Positions 25,501-33,157 of a DNA stretch of 64,000 nt are shown here, piece after piece. Location of the stretch: NCBI GenBank assembly GCA_040883315.1, contig JBFLKU010000019.1, positions 62,001-126,000 of the forward strand, given 5' to 3'. Source of the stretch: JAFGUF01 sp040883315 (GTDB lineage Bacteria; Bacillota; Clostridia; Christensenellales; UMGS416). How positions within the stretch are numbered: position 1 is the first letter of the stretch; each line of letters starts with the position of its first letter. A program made the translations under genes and the position numbers. The notes beneath the pieces were generated by a model that did not search any database, was not told the origin of the DNA, and saw only the letters and a list, made by a program, of their open reading frames with translations.

Positions 25501-26088
25501 TCCTTTGTATACTTGGTTGCTAGTAGTATCCACTACATCGTATGCATTGGATGCCTTTATATATCGCATTGCGTATGTGCGCGCTGCCACAGCCTGTGCC
25601 TTTAACGCCTCCATAGGCCAAGATGGGCTCATTTCATGGGCAACTACACCTACGAGATATGTTTCCATAAACAAGGTGCAGATTGTGTCTATATATGTTC
25701 CGTTTCTAGCGAATTTTATATCTCCGGGATAGTTTAATGTTCCGTATCTTGGGTTGCTAATCGTCAGCCAATTTGTAGACGCATCAGTTTTTGTTCTGAT
25801 AAATGTAGCTGTTACGCCAATATATGATGTGGAGCTCCCGTCACTAATTGCAACACCTGACCCGGAAGTTTTTATTGTATATAATTTCCCCTTTACAAGC
25901 GGATAATATGGATTCTCTTTTATATAATATGAACCATTCACTTTAAAGCTTATGCTTGTAACGCTGCCCATAGAAGACAGCTTCACTTTTATATAGCTAT
26001 AATCCGCTGCATAAACCGTATCAATCGGCAAAACAAACGTGGCGATTAAGGCAAATATCACTATTAAGCTGATTAATTTTTTCTTCAC
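22588..26088 (-). CDS. SpoIID/LytB-domain wall protein with multiple SH3 repeats
   Basis: Very large exported protein (1166 residues) starting at GTG, with a signal peptide ending near TVYA. A SpoIID/LytB-type domain (glycan-strand processing, lytic transglycosylase or amidase-enhancer family) is split: one half at about 125-340 (TYLVGVVAHEMSPSWPMEAL, VAARTYA) and the other at about 520-615 (YGHGIGMSQRGAQQMA). Two SH3-like repeats (about 368-435 and 442-510) sit between the halves. Two more follow (about 626-763), then a Thr/Pro/Ser linker (about 766-880) and four further SH3 repeats to the C-terminus. The repeats show variants of LRIRSEANT and GYV. It is co-oriented with the NlpC/P60 gene. 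Confidence 0.92.
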   Translation of the reverse strand: MKKKLISLIVIFALIATFVLPIDTVYAADYSYIKVKLSSMGSVTSISFKVNGSYYIKENPYYPLVKGKLYTIKTSGSGVAISDGSSTSYIGVTATFIRTKTDASTNWLTISNPRYGTLNYPGDIKFARNGTYIDTICTLFMETYLVGVVAHEMSPSWPMEALKAQAVAARTYAMRYIKASNAYDVVDTTSNQVYKGYNPDRDARVVEAVNATAGQAMLWGSAFADGVYSASNGGQTMTRKPKWGSVNYYHELKDDPYDKANPASPKFEFFFPKTVTTTNKLDSRLDLMIRQLSVAQLAKGGITASASDITIKGIESLNPHTIPPPTSYGEYPAGSYQFTKIDVTALIDYSGNGTIPVGTQEELSLITTGVVKLQSSDRMRIRSGPSTSYSIAGYIGNGETLDVYDVRDDDWLAIKYGNITGYVMKIYVELAPYELPAETPQELEIPGTVIGTTEEYVSVYQEASLDSSVENAITGTTAVTITEYLDTGWLKITAGDITGYVLEEKINYDETLLDQGNDDPTVDGHKVTVTLDYATLQEKFASDSSYLKYHKILSVRENTDEDQWVLVAGRYGHGIGMSQRGAQQMANEGWTYVQILDFYYHGTVLTDFSMVEAELPDEVTMPTMTARTTTDGVNVRKGPSTSYSVIKSIDRSVEIYVISVADWCNVYIPSLKISGYMSKDYLVISNIETEPTLVYSDVQYHGGIFEVDTSKLNLRTDHVIANNIIREMLDGEKVKKLDESAEWFKVIDTKNNVGWCSSEYLVQVGDAVVEPTATPTEAPTTSPDISTAPAETSAAPTDTPSPSPSEDATASPSPTPTTSDEVTASPTETTSAEVTVTPSPTPSPEPTVTVSPSPSPTETATQTPTASPSPTATADPGADDEMTGTVNTGGTSLLRIRNDASTQASILGYIPNGTEITILEDRDDGWLYINYETILGYVIDDYVIYDGVQEDETGDSMANGGTEDTVVTGTVKLETSTRLRIRSEANTTSSIVGYVPNGAKLKVLQTLSSGWMKIEYGGLSGYVSSNYVVVSTSSETVGTIVDCTYLSVRTGSNTSYTRIGVVKVGTTHALLAEKDGWYKINFEGKEGWISGKYVSVDNAGFVELSDQGVTTATSLRVRKGPGLTYEQIGSLAHNTAVTIIGEENGFYKINYKGSVGYISKAYVDLK

Positions 26089-26254
26089 TCTACAAATCCA
26101 TCCATATCAAATAATTCGTCTATGTTAAGACAACTATCACATAATAACATTATTTAGTAGTATAATATCATACAATTACTAAAGAATCAATAAAATCGTA
26201 ATATTTTCGTAAAGTGTTCAGATTCTATCAAAGTTGTATTTAAGTGCTTATTTA

Positions 26255-26830
26255 TTATTTATTTAGTTCATCCAGAGTCAGATTGAAACTGTTCATAAAT
26301 GTATCCATGAAATATTTAACGCTTCTCAGCTCTATTTCATCAATGGTTTTTTTAAGGGAATCTTTTGCTTTTATGAATTCATGGTTTCCGGCTGTCAGCT
26401 CCTCTACGCATTTTATATATGCCGCTATTTTATCGGCAGCTTTTACTATTTTGTGGTTTTTATCATCTGGCTGTATTATTATTTCTTTATATTCGTTCGT
26501 CAAATCATCCGGAAGCATTCCAACAATTTTTTCGTTTGCCATCTTTTCGATTTTTTTATATTCCTGCATTATCATCGGATTATAGTATTTTATAGGGGTC
26601 GGCAAGTCGCCAGTTATTATCTCGCTGACTTCATGATATGCTGCAAGCACCATAATATAGTTTGCATCATAGTCTCCGCCGTATAGCTTGTTTTCAACCA
26701 ATGCTAAATTGTGGGCTATCATTGCTACTTGCATGCTATGCTCTTGTATGTTTTCGTCGTGAATATTTCGCATTAGTCCCCAGCGTCTGATGAACTTCAT
26801 GCGTGATATGTAAGCAAAAAAGCTGCTCAT
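26255..26830 (-). CDS. YfbR-like HD-domain 5'-deoxynucleotidase
   Basis: Predicted metal-dependent phosphohydrolase that removes phosphate from deoxynucleoside monophosphates, as YfbR does. The 191-residue protein shows the family pattern RMKFIRRWGLMRN, ENIQEHSMQVAMIAH (first metal His), AAYHEVSEIITGDLPTPIKY (HD-like pair) and IVKAADKIAAYIKCVEEL (distal Asp). AGAGG lies before the ATG. Length and motifs match YfbR. It stands between the wall-hydrolase unit and the beta-helix lipoprotein, with gaps on both sides, so it is probably a single-gene unit. I base the substrate on the family only. Confidence 0.92.
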   Translation of the reverse strand: MSSFFAYISRMKFIRRWGLMRNIHDENIQEHSMQVAMIAHNLALVENKLYGGDYDANYIMVLAAYHEVSEIITGDLPTPIKYYNPMIMQEYKKIEKMANEKIVGMLPDDLTNEYKEIIIQPDDKNHKIVKAADKIAAYIKCVEELTAGNHEFIKAKDSLKKTIDEIELRSVKYFMDTFMNSFNLTLDELNK

Positions 26831-26911
26831 AAATACCTCTTTCTATCCTCTTTTATATGGGTTAATTATATCATTATATATGGATATGTCAAAGAGGCGA
26901 TATAGTGTATA

Positions 26912-28351
26912 TCACCCAATAATATCTGTCCAAGATATTGTAGATGAAATTGTGAATTCGCCTATATTAATTGTATCTGAAGGGATAATATCAGGCTCTA
27001 AAATGTAATCGTTTTGTATCTGCCTATAGGCACTTGTTCCTACATAATATGTTTTGTCATCCAACAGCTTATCGCTCGAAATTATAATGCAATTATATGC
27101 TTTGGGGAAGTCAGCAATTAAAACAGCATTATTGTTTTCATCATATATTATTATATTTTTACTTGCAGACTGCGTATTATTAAATCTAATAAAGCCAGAA
27201 TTTTGTATCCCTTTATCATATGGAAGCTTTGCATCTTTTATATTTCCTGCAGCTATCACTGTACCTTTTTTCACCACAAAATCCGCATCAAAATCTATTG
27301 CATTGTTTTTGTCATCTGCGGAGCCGCTAACAAACAAAACACCGCCATCTACATATATTGAGCCATTCGCATCCAGTCCGTCGCCTTCTGCATCGATTTT
27401 TATTGTTCCGCCATTTATATATATGTTGGCACTTTTATTGCTGTCTTTGTCACTCTGTGCTGCATTTACTCCATCGTTTCTGGCATATATTTCTATATCT
27501 CCGCCGTTTATATATATATCAGCACTTTCTATTCCTTCAAGACAATCGGCTATTATTATTGTTCCGCCGTCAATCTGAATACTTTTATCAGCATGTATTG
27601 CATCATCTTTAGTGCTTATTTCAATAGTGCCACCGGCAATACGCAAATCTTTATTTGATGCTATAGCATCATTTTCAGTATTTATACGAATTGTTCCGCC
27701 AGAAATAACTGCAGAATCACCAGCATATATTCCTCTGGCTTCTTTTCCTGCTCCGTTCATCGTCACTTCACCGCCACTAATGCTTATAACATCTGCATCA
27801 ATACAGTCACTTTCTGTATTTATATTAATAATGCCACCATCAATATTAATAACATCCGCTTTTATAGAGTCATTCAATGATGTCATTTGAATATTTGCAT
27901 TAATATATACTATATCGGAATTAATACAGTTTTGCCCTTCCAGCGAAAGCAACGTGTCACCAGAAAACGAGATATTTCCTTTTGATTTAATGCATTCTTT
28001 TTTTTCTTCACCGTAAACGGCTATCTTATTTGTATTTTCGCCGATGCTAAAGACATTTACAATTCCCTTGGATTTCACGTTTATAAATGATTCATCCATG
28101 TTATTGACAATTAGATTCTTCAAGTAAATTTCTACTGTCTCAATAGTTTCAACTTTAATATGAATATTTTCACCGCTGCCCGTGAAAAGATATTTGCCGC
28201 CGACTACTATATTCACTTGCTTGTCTTCTACTTCTACAGTGCTTTTTCTTTCAGTCTTTATTTCTGATCCGTCAAATTCAATTTTTTCAGCATCAATAAT
28301 ATCCTTGCTGCACCCTGATAAAAAGGCTACAGCAAGGATAACAAACAACAA
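26912..28351 (-). CDS. Carbohydrate-binding-domain (DUF4353-like) beta-helix lipoprotein
   Basis: Secreted lipoprotein-like protein whose central part is a run of about eight repeats of roughly 22 residues with the consensus I-x-I-x-G-G-T-I-x-I and D-A-I-x-A-D, typical of a right-handed parallel beta-helix (carbohydrate-binding-domain-containing, DUF4353-like family). A lipobox FLSGC follows a hydrophobic stretch. The only standard start in frame is TTG at 28351, giving a signal sequence with no basic residues; the ideal basic part (IKIK) lies just upstream, without a standard start codon. It follows the solute-binding protein after 30 bases. Role at the cell surface is unknown; a sugar- or surface-binding function is family inference. 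Confidence 0.82.
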   Translation of the reverse strand: MLFVILAVAFLSGCSKDIIDAEKIEFDGSEIKTERKSTVEVEDKQVNIVVGGKYLFTGSGENIHIKVETIETVEIYLKNLIVNNMDESFINVKSKGIVNVFSIGENTNKIAVYGEEKKECIKSKGNISFSGDTLLSLEGQNCINSDIVYINANIQMTSLNDSIKADVINIDGGIININTESDCIDADVISISGGEVTMNGAGKEARGIYAGDSAVISGGTIRINTENDAIASNKDLRIAGGTIEISTKDDAIHADKSIQIDGGTIIIADCLEGIESADIYINGGDIEIYARNDGVNAAQSDKDSNKSANIYINGGTIKIDAEGDGLDANGSIYVDGGVLFVSGSADDKNNAIDFDADFVVKKGTVIAAGNIKDAKLPYDKGIQNSGFIRFNNTQSASKNIIIYDENNNAVLIADFPKAYNCIIISSDKLLDDKTYYVGTSAYRQIQNDYILEPDIIPSDTINIGEFTISSTISWTDIIG

Positions 28352-28380
28352 AAATAATTTTATTTTTATATCATTTTGTT

Positions 28381-29964
28381 TTATGGCATTATCCCCAGTT
28401 CATTTGCTTTTTCAGTCACTTCATTTATTGCTTCATCTACATTAAATGAAGAATTACAATATGCTATATAGTCATCCCAACTAGCTTCAAAATCCGATGA
28501 AATCATTATAACCTCAAACAGTCGGTTTTTAGAAATCGAATCTAAATCCATAATGCACAGCTCAGGTGTTATCATACCATTTGTGAATAATTCATTGGGA
28601 TAGCTGTATGGCCAAATCTCATATTCCAGTACATTTTTACAATATTTCTGAAATTCTGTAGCCCTATCATTGTATGTTGGCAAATAGTCCAGATTCCAGC
28701 TGACTAAATTCTCAAGAGGCTTATATTCGATGTTGGTATCTCCAAAAAACACAGGCTCTTCATCAGGATTGCTTCTGGTTACAATCTCTCCTAGGACTAT
28801 TGAGTAGTCTGTGGTCTCTTCACCATACTGGAAATACATCCTGCCTTCTTCTGTGTACATCCAGTCCATAAAATCAAGCACTTTTTTCATCTTTTCATCG
28901 CTCAATCTAGAGGAAAACATGGTGCCTGTGGAAAATGTATTTACTTCATTATATAAATACCCATCAGGTGCATAAAATAGCGGAATAATATCCACTGACT
29001 GCCCTATTGCGCTTGAATTATATATTGTCCACTTTTCTTCCAGTTCCTTTATCTGCTCTGGGTAAACACTGGCAAGACATGCACCGGATTTACCCGTAAT
29101 AAATTTATTAAGTGCATCTTCTTCCGATTGATTAACAAAATCAGGGTCTATTACGCCCTCTTTATAAAGTTGGCTTATCCAAGCCACCGCTTCTTTTGCT
29201 TCGCTGCTCATCAGCCCAGGTATCCATTTGTTGTCTTCACGCATCCACTCTCTCACGCCAAATGGCTCTAAAAATGCATGCTTTATAAATTCTATATCGC
29301 CACCGCCGGTAATGCCCCACGTATCCTTAACATCATTTTCATCTGGGTCTTTTGCAACAAATGCTCTGAACATATTCATTACATCATAAAAATGCGGGTT
29401 CTGAACAGGAATAGCCCCCACCACAAATGCCCAGTCTCTTCTATATAATATTGCATAAGTGGAGCCGTGGGTTTGGTCAAATGTTTGGTATGTTCTAGGA
29501 ACAAAGTACATTTTGCCATCTACAGCATACGTGCCCTCATACCAGCTCATCACCTTTGCAAGATTTTCTCTTTTTGACCAAAGCGCCTTTGGAATATCCC
29601 TAACCATACCTAAATCAATAAGTTTTCTGTATTCCAGTCTGTCATCTACAGCCTCGAAAAAGAACACATCCGGCACAGTATTATTGGCAATCATTTCATC
29701 CAGTTCTTCCTGCCATGTATCCTCATTCATGGTAACTACCTGAATATCTATATTAAAATCATTTAGTATTTTTTGATGAATACGGCTAGATGCAGATTCT
29801 GGGTCTGCAGAAGCCGGCTGCATGCCAATAAAGCCAAAGGTTATCTTATATGCATCATTTTCGGTTTCTGTATTCTCATCCTTTTTATCTGCACCAAAGC
29901 AGCTGCTAAGCATAAGAACGGCTGCAAAAAGTAAAATTATTATTTTTCTCTTCAAATCTTTCAC
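28381..29964 (-). CDS. Extracellular solute-binding lipoprotein (ABC sugar-type)
   Basis: Family 1 solute-binding protein of the large LplA/lipoprotein type, 527 residues. The N-terminus is basic then hydrophobic and ends in a lipobox LSSC, so it should be lipid-anchored outside the membrane. Motifs of the family include MNEDTWQEELDEMIANN, VPDVFFFEA and DFMDWMYTEEGRMYFQYG. The open frame starts at GTG 29964, but the AAGGATG site fits better a TTG at 29955. Such proteins feed a sugar or oligosaccharide ABC importer, yet no permease or ATPase gene is adjacent. It lies between an HD protein and the beta-helix lipoprotein, which could be its functional partner. Confidence 0.88.
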   Translation of the reverse strand: MKDLKRKIIILLFAAVLMLSSCFGADKKDENTETENDAYKITFGFIGMQPASADPESASSRIHQKILNDFNIDIQVVTMNEDTWQEELDEMIANNTVPDVFFFEAVDDRLEYRKLIDLGMVRDIPKALWSKRENLAKVMSWYEGTYAVDGKMYFVPRTYQTFDQTHGSTYAILYRRDWAFVVGAIPVQNPHFYDVMNMFRAFVAKDPDENDVKDTWGITGGGDIEFIKHAFLEPFGVREWMREDNKWIPGLMSSEAKEAVAWISQLYKEGVIDPDFVNQSEEDALNKFITGKSGACLASVYPEQIKELEEKWTIYNSSAIGQSVDIIPLFYAPDGYLYNEVNTFSTGTMFSSRLSDEKMKKVLDFMDWMYTEEGRMYFQYGEETTDYSIVLGEIVTRSNPDEEPVFFGDTNIEYKPLENLVSWNLDYLPTYNDRATEFQKYCKNVLEYEIWPYSYPNELFTNGMITPELCIMDLDSISKNRLFEVIMISSDFEASWDDYIAYCNSSFNVDEAINEVTEKANELGIMP

Positions 29965-29995
29965 ATCCTTATATATAAAGATTTTTATATCTATA

Positions 29996-30670
29996 TTAAG
30001 TGTGGTTATTTATCAAGCTATCGTTTATTAATATGTCGAATCTGCATTTAAGCATTTCTGCCGCCTTTTCGCACATTGACATTCTGGCTATGAATATTTC
30101 CATGAACTCCATTACAGATGATGAAGAGTCCATTACCAGCTTATACTGTATTACTTTGTTTTCTTTGTCTATGGTCACCCAGTTTTTCTTTATTGAATAA
30201 TTCACTCTGTCGTGAATATCGTTTATATTGAAGTCTTTCCTGCGCACTCTCGTTCTGTGTGCGTCACTTTTGTCTGCAATTATTAATGCTGCAGAAATTG
30301 GGCTTACAGGAATGCCTGTATCCGCCTCATGATTTCCGACAGCAGCCAAAATTTGCGCAGTTTCCTCTATGGGAAAACCTATTTCATTAAGTATTGGGTA
30401 TAGCATAGATGCACCGTTTAGCCCATGGAAATTTCTATTTATAGCATTGCCCACATCATGCACCCAGCCAGTAATAGCTGCCAGCTCCACGGTCCTATCG
30501 TCATATCCTAAGGTCTCCAGTATCTCCGATGCCACTTTGCTTACATAGCCAACATGGCGAAGTCCATGCTCAGTATATCCCATTGCTTCTAGTACCTTAT
30601 TTGCAGTATTTATCAGCACTTTTATTTTTTCATCATTTTTCACTTCTTCTAGTGTTATTATCTTGTTCAT
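29996..30670 (-). CDS. HD-domain metal-dependent phosphohydrolase
   Basis: Predicted HD-superfamily phosphohydrolase of 224 residues. The motif order is GYTEHGLRHVGYVSKVASE (His near residue 35-38), WVHDVGNA (HD near 72), NFHGLNGASMLYPILNE and ALIIADKSDAHRTRVRRKD (distal Asp). The substrate cannot be deduced; relatives act on nucleotides or signalling nucleotides. Good AGAGGA precedes the ATG. It starts 11 bases after the stop of the upstream HEAT-like gene, so it is likely in the hslO-TPR-HEAT transcript. The 31-base gap to the solute-binding gene also suggests co-transcription. Confidence 0.85.
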   Translation of the reverse strand: MNKIITLEEVKNDEKIKVLINTANKVLEAMGYTEHGLRHVGYVSKVASEILETLGYDDRTVELAAITGWVHDVGNAINRNFHGLNGASMLYPILNEIGFPIEETAQILAAVGNHEADTGIPVSPISAALIIADKSDAHRTRVRRKDFNINDIHDRVNYSIKKNWVTIDKENKVIQYKLVMDSSSSVMEFMEIFIARMSMCEKAAEMLKCRFDILINDSLINNHT

Positions 30671-30681
30671 CTTTTCCTCTT

Positions 30682-31521
30682 TTAATCTACATTTTTAAGT
30701 GACTCATAGTATTTATCACCCTCAAAGGTTCTAATATGCTCCACTTCACATCCTAGCTGCTCTAAAGAGTTTCTTATCTCAATATAGTCTAGATAGTTTA
30801 TTCCCTGCCAGTCCAAGGCCTCCTCTAGTATTTTAACAGCTCTTTCATCACCGAATTTGCCCATATACGCTGCTAGCAGTGATGTATTGGTATATTCATT
30901 AAACATTTTCATCAGGAGTCTGTATATTCTGTCATCGCCAGGGAAATTCACTAAAATATCGATGCATCTTAATTCTATTGTCTCACCTAAATCTGCAGTT
31001 AACCCATCCAGTATTTTCTCTTTGATGTCTTCGCCTCCCAGCTTCAGCCTCTCTATTAATAAATCTGCAACTTCTTCTTTTGCTGTTTTGTCTAGAAGCA
31101 GCTTAATATATTCATCAAAAAGAAAACTATCATCTGTTTCAGCCAAAATATTTACAGCTATCATTCTAGCTTCCGTTTCAGCATCATCTGCAATATCGTA
31201 TTTCAGATTAAAAAGCCTTGTCAATGCCTCATCTGCCCCACTACCCTTTTCTGATATGCTGTCTAAAAGTAAATCAGGAACGCCCACTTTAGTGTTTAAA
31301 TACTCCACCAAAGTCGCAACCAGTTCATCAGCGCTTTTATTATCTGAAAAATATTTTTTTGGACACACGCCGTCAATCCAGCTAGCAGGTGTATCCAGCC
31401 ATGTGTAGTATAAATCAATTGCTTTATCTTCCATTTCAGCAGGATCTGCAAATTTATCTTGGTTCTCATTTATCCATTCTGCTAGGTATTCTCTGAATTT
31501 AGCATCAAAATCAATTATCAT
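30682..31521 (-). CDS. HEAT-like repeat protein
   Basis: A 279-residue acidic, alpha-helical protein with no signal peptide. Regular helical pairs with leucine/alanine patterns (for example EARMIAVNILAE, KEEVADLLIERLKLGG, DERAVKILEEALDW) suggest HEAT-type repeats in the second half (residues 110-250). I do not recognise a catalytic motif. It overlaps the end of the TPR gene by 11 bases and is followed closely by the HD gene, so the three are translated from one transcript. A scaffolding role is an inference from repeats only. Confidence 0.75.
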   Translation of the reverse strand: MIIDFDAKFREYLAEWINENQDKFADPAEMEDKAIDLYYTWLDTPASWIDGVCPKKYFSDNKSADELVATLVEYLNTKVGVPDLLLDSISEKGSGADEALTRLFNLKYDIADDAETEARMIAVNILAETDDSFLFDEYIKLLLDKTAKEEVADLLIERLKLGGEDIKEKILDGLTADLGETIELRCIDILVNFPGDDRIYRLLMKMFNEYTNTSLLAAYMGKFGDERAVKILEEALDWQGINYLDYIEIRNSLEQLGCEVEHIRTFEGDKYYESLKNVD

Positions 31522-33157
31522 CTTTCTTATCCTTTTCAGCCTTTATCTCATTTATCACATTTATCAAGCTGGCTTTTTTAATCTTGCCTGCTTTTGCTTT
31601 TTCTACAAGCTCCTCTAGCGAGTAATCATCCTCCATAGCAACGCTATAGAATCCGTATGCCCAAAGAAGAATATTTTTTATACGCTTGTTTTCAATCATA
31701 AACTTTATTGCGGCATTTGTCCACAATGCAATCAATTTGTCTTTTTCTTTTTTGTTCTCACAAATTGTATTTATCGCTATATTTAGTGCCTGTACAAATT
31801 CACTTTTGCTCTTGTTATCCACAGATATCACGTTTATCGCTACATCTACCAGCTGGAAGTCTGTCATCATCAAAAACGGCTCTTTAGCATCCATATGATG
31901 CAGAAAAGAAAGTATCTCGTTTTTGTTTTTTTCGCTTATATAGTCACTAAGCAGGAACTTTCTGAATATTCCTTCTCGCTGTTCATTTGCATAATCATAT
32001 ATAATGTGCAAAAGCTTGCTCTGCACATCTTCAGTGCACTTTTCAAGGCTTTCCAGAAGTATCATTTTGAATTTTTCGTTTTCCCACAAATTCAAGTTAG
32101 GCTTCTCTTCTTTTTCGGCCAGCAGTTTTTCTAGATATCTGATGTTTTCCAGTACAGCTGCAGTTGGCAGTACATTTGAATATTTCAGCCTTTTTACATT
32201 CTTATCATATGTATTGTCTATATACCATTTGTACTTATGGCTGTCAAAATTTATTTCATAGCATAGCTGCCATAGCTTTCTGGCGTTTTCATAGTCTCCG
32301 CAGTTGTAGTAGGAAATAGCCAAGAAGTGATTTATTTTCTCGCTGTATGGCATATAAGCTTTCAGTTTTTTCAAAACTTCCTGTGCATATTCATCCATTT
32401 CCAGTTCACAAACAACAAAGCTTACTCTGAATAAATCATCTATATCAGTTGTCACATTCTCTGCAAGCCCTTTTGCCAGCTCCTTGCTTTCTTCGATGCC
32501 GCCCTCTTTATATAGAGACAATGCTAGAGTGCACTGCACACTGCTTTGCCTTGGCATTTTGCTCAAAATGTTTCTGCAGATTTTTGTTGTTTCTTCATAT
32601 TCCTGCTTGGAATATGCCATCAGAGCTTTAATATTTTGTTCCTTTGCCCACGTTTCTATATCGTCTGATATTCTGGTTTCATCTATATTTGTAATATCTG
32701 ATTTCGTGGAATATATATGACTGGGGAAAAGACCATGTTCTTCCCATGATGTCATATTCATCTCTTCGATATTGTCTAGAAAAAAATATACATCTTCGCT
32801 CAAATCACCTTCCGGATTTTCCGACAGGTATCTCTCAAACATATTCAGAGCCTTAATATAGTCGCCAAGCTCATAATAATTATGACCAAGCATAAAGTAG
32901 CACTTAGGGTCTATGTCCTCTTCCAGCACCATTATATTGATTACTTCATCTATTGATTTTGAATAGTAGCCTATGTCTGTTAATGCATCACATAGGCTCA
33001 TTCTATATTCTATGTTCTCAGGCTGCTGCTTAATTGCAATATTAAGCATTTTTATTCCTCTGGCGAATTCCATATCATCCAGAAGCTTCATTGCTCTTTG
33101 GTAATAAAACTTATCATCCTGATTAAATTTAAGTATATTTTTTTTATTCTGTGACAT
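31511..33157 (-). CDS. Tetratricopeptide-repeat protein
   Basis: A 548-residue soluble protein. The N-terminal half (about 15-330) contains at least six TPR-like helical pairs, for example YYQRAMKLLDDMEFARGI, CYFMLGHNYYELGDYIKALN and HFLAISYYNCGDYENARKLW. The C-terminal half is helical without a recognised family. There is no signal peptide or membrane segment. It starts inside the stop of hslO (1-base overlap) and overlaps the HEAT-like gene by 11 bases. I infer a co-chaperone or scaffold role only from the repeats and the Hsp33 neighbour. Confidence 0.85.
   Translation of the reverse strand: MSQNKKNILKFNQDDKFYYQRAMKLLDDMEFARGIKMLNIAIKQQPENIEYRMSLCDALTDIGYYSKSIDEVINIMVLEEDIDPKCYFMLGHNYYELGDYIKALNMFERYLSENPEGDLSEDVYFFLDNIEEMNMTSWEEHGLFPSHIYSTKSDITNIDETRISDDIETWAKEQNIKALMAYSKQEYEETTKICRNILSKMPRQSSVQCTLALSLYKEGGIEESKELAKGLAENVTTDIDDLFRVSFVVCELEMDEYAQEVLKKLKAYMPYSEKINHFLAISYYNCGDYENARKLWQLCYEINFDSHKYKWYIDNTYDKNVKRLKYSNVLPTAAVLENIRYLEKLLAEKEEKPNLNLWENEKFKMILLESLEKCTEDVQSKLLHIIYDYANEQREGIFRKFLLSDYISEKNKNEILSFLHHMDAKEPFLMMTDFQLVDVAINVISVDNKSKSEFVQALNIAINTICENKKEKDKLIALWTNAAIKFMIENKRIKNILLWAYGFYSVAMEDDYSLEELVEKAKAGKIKKASLINVINEIKAEKDKKDDN

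Noticed and set aside
27054..27890. Three plus-strand open frames
   Set aside because: They are antisense to the beta-helix repeats on the minus strand and follow its periodicity.
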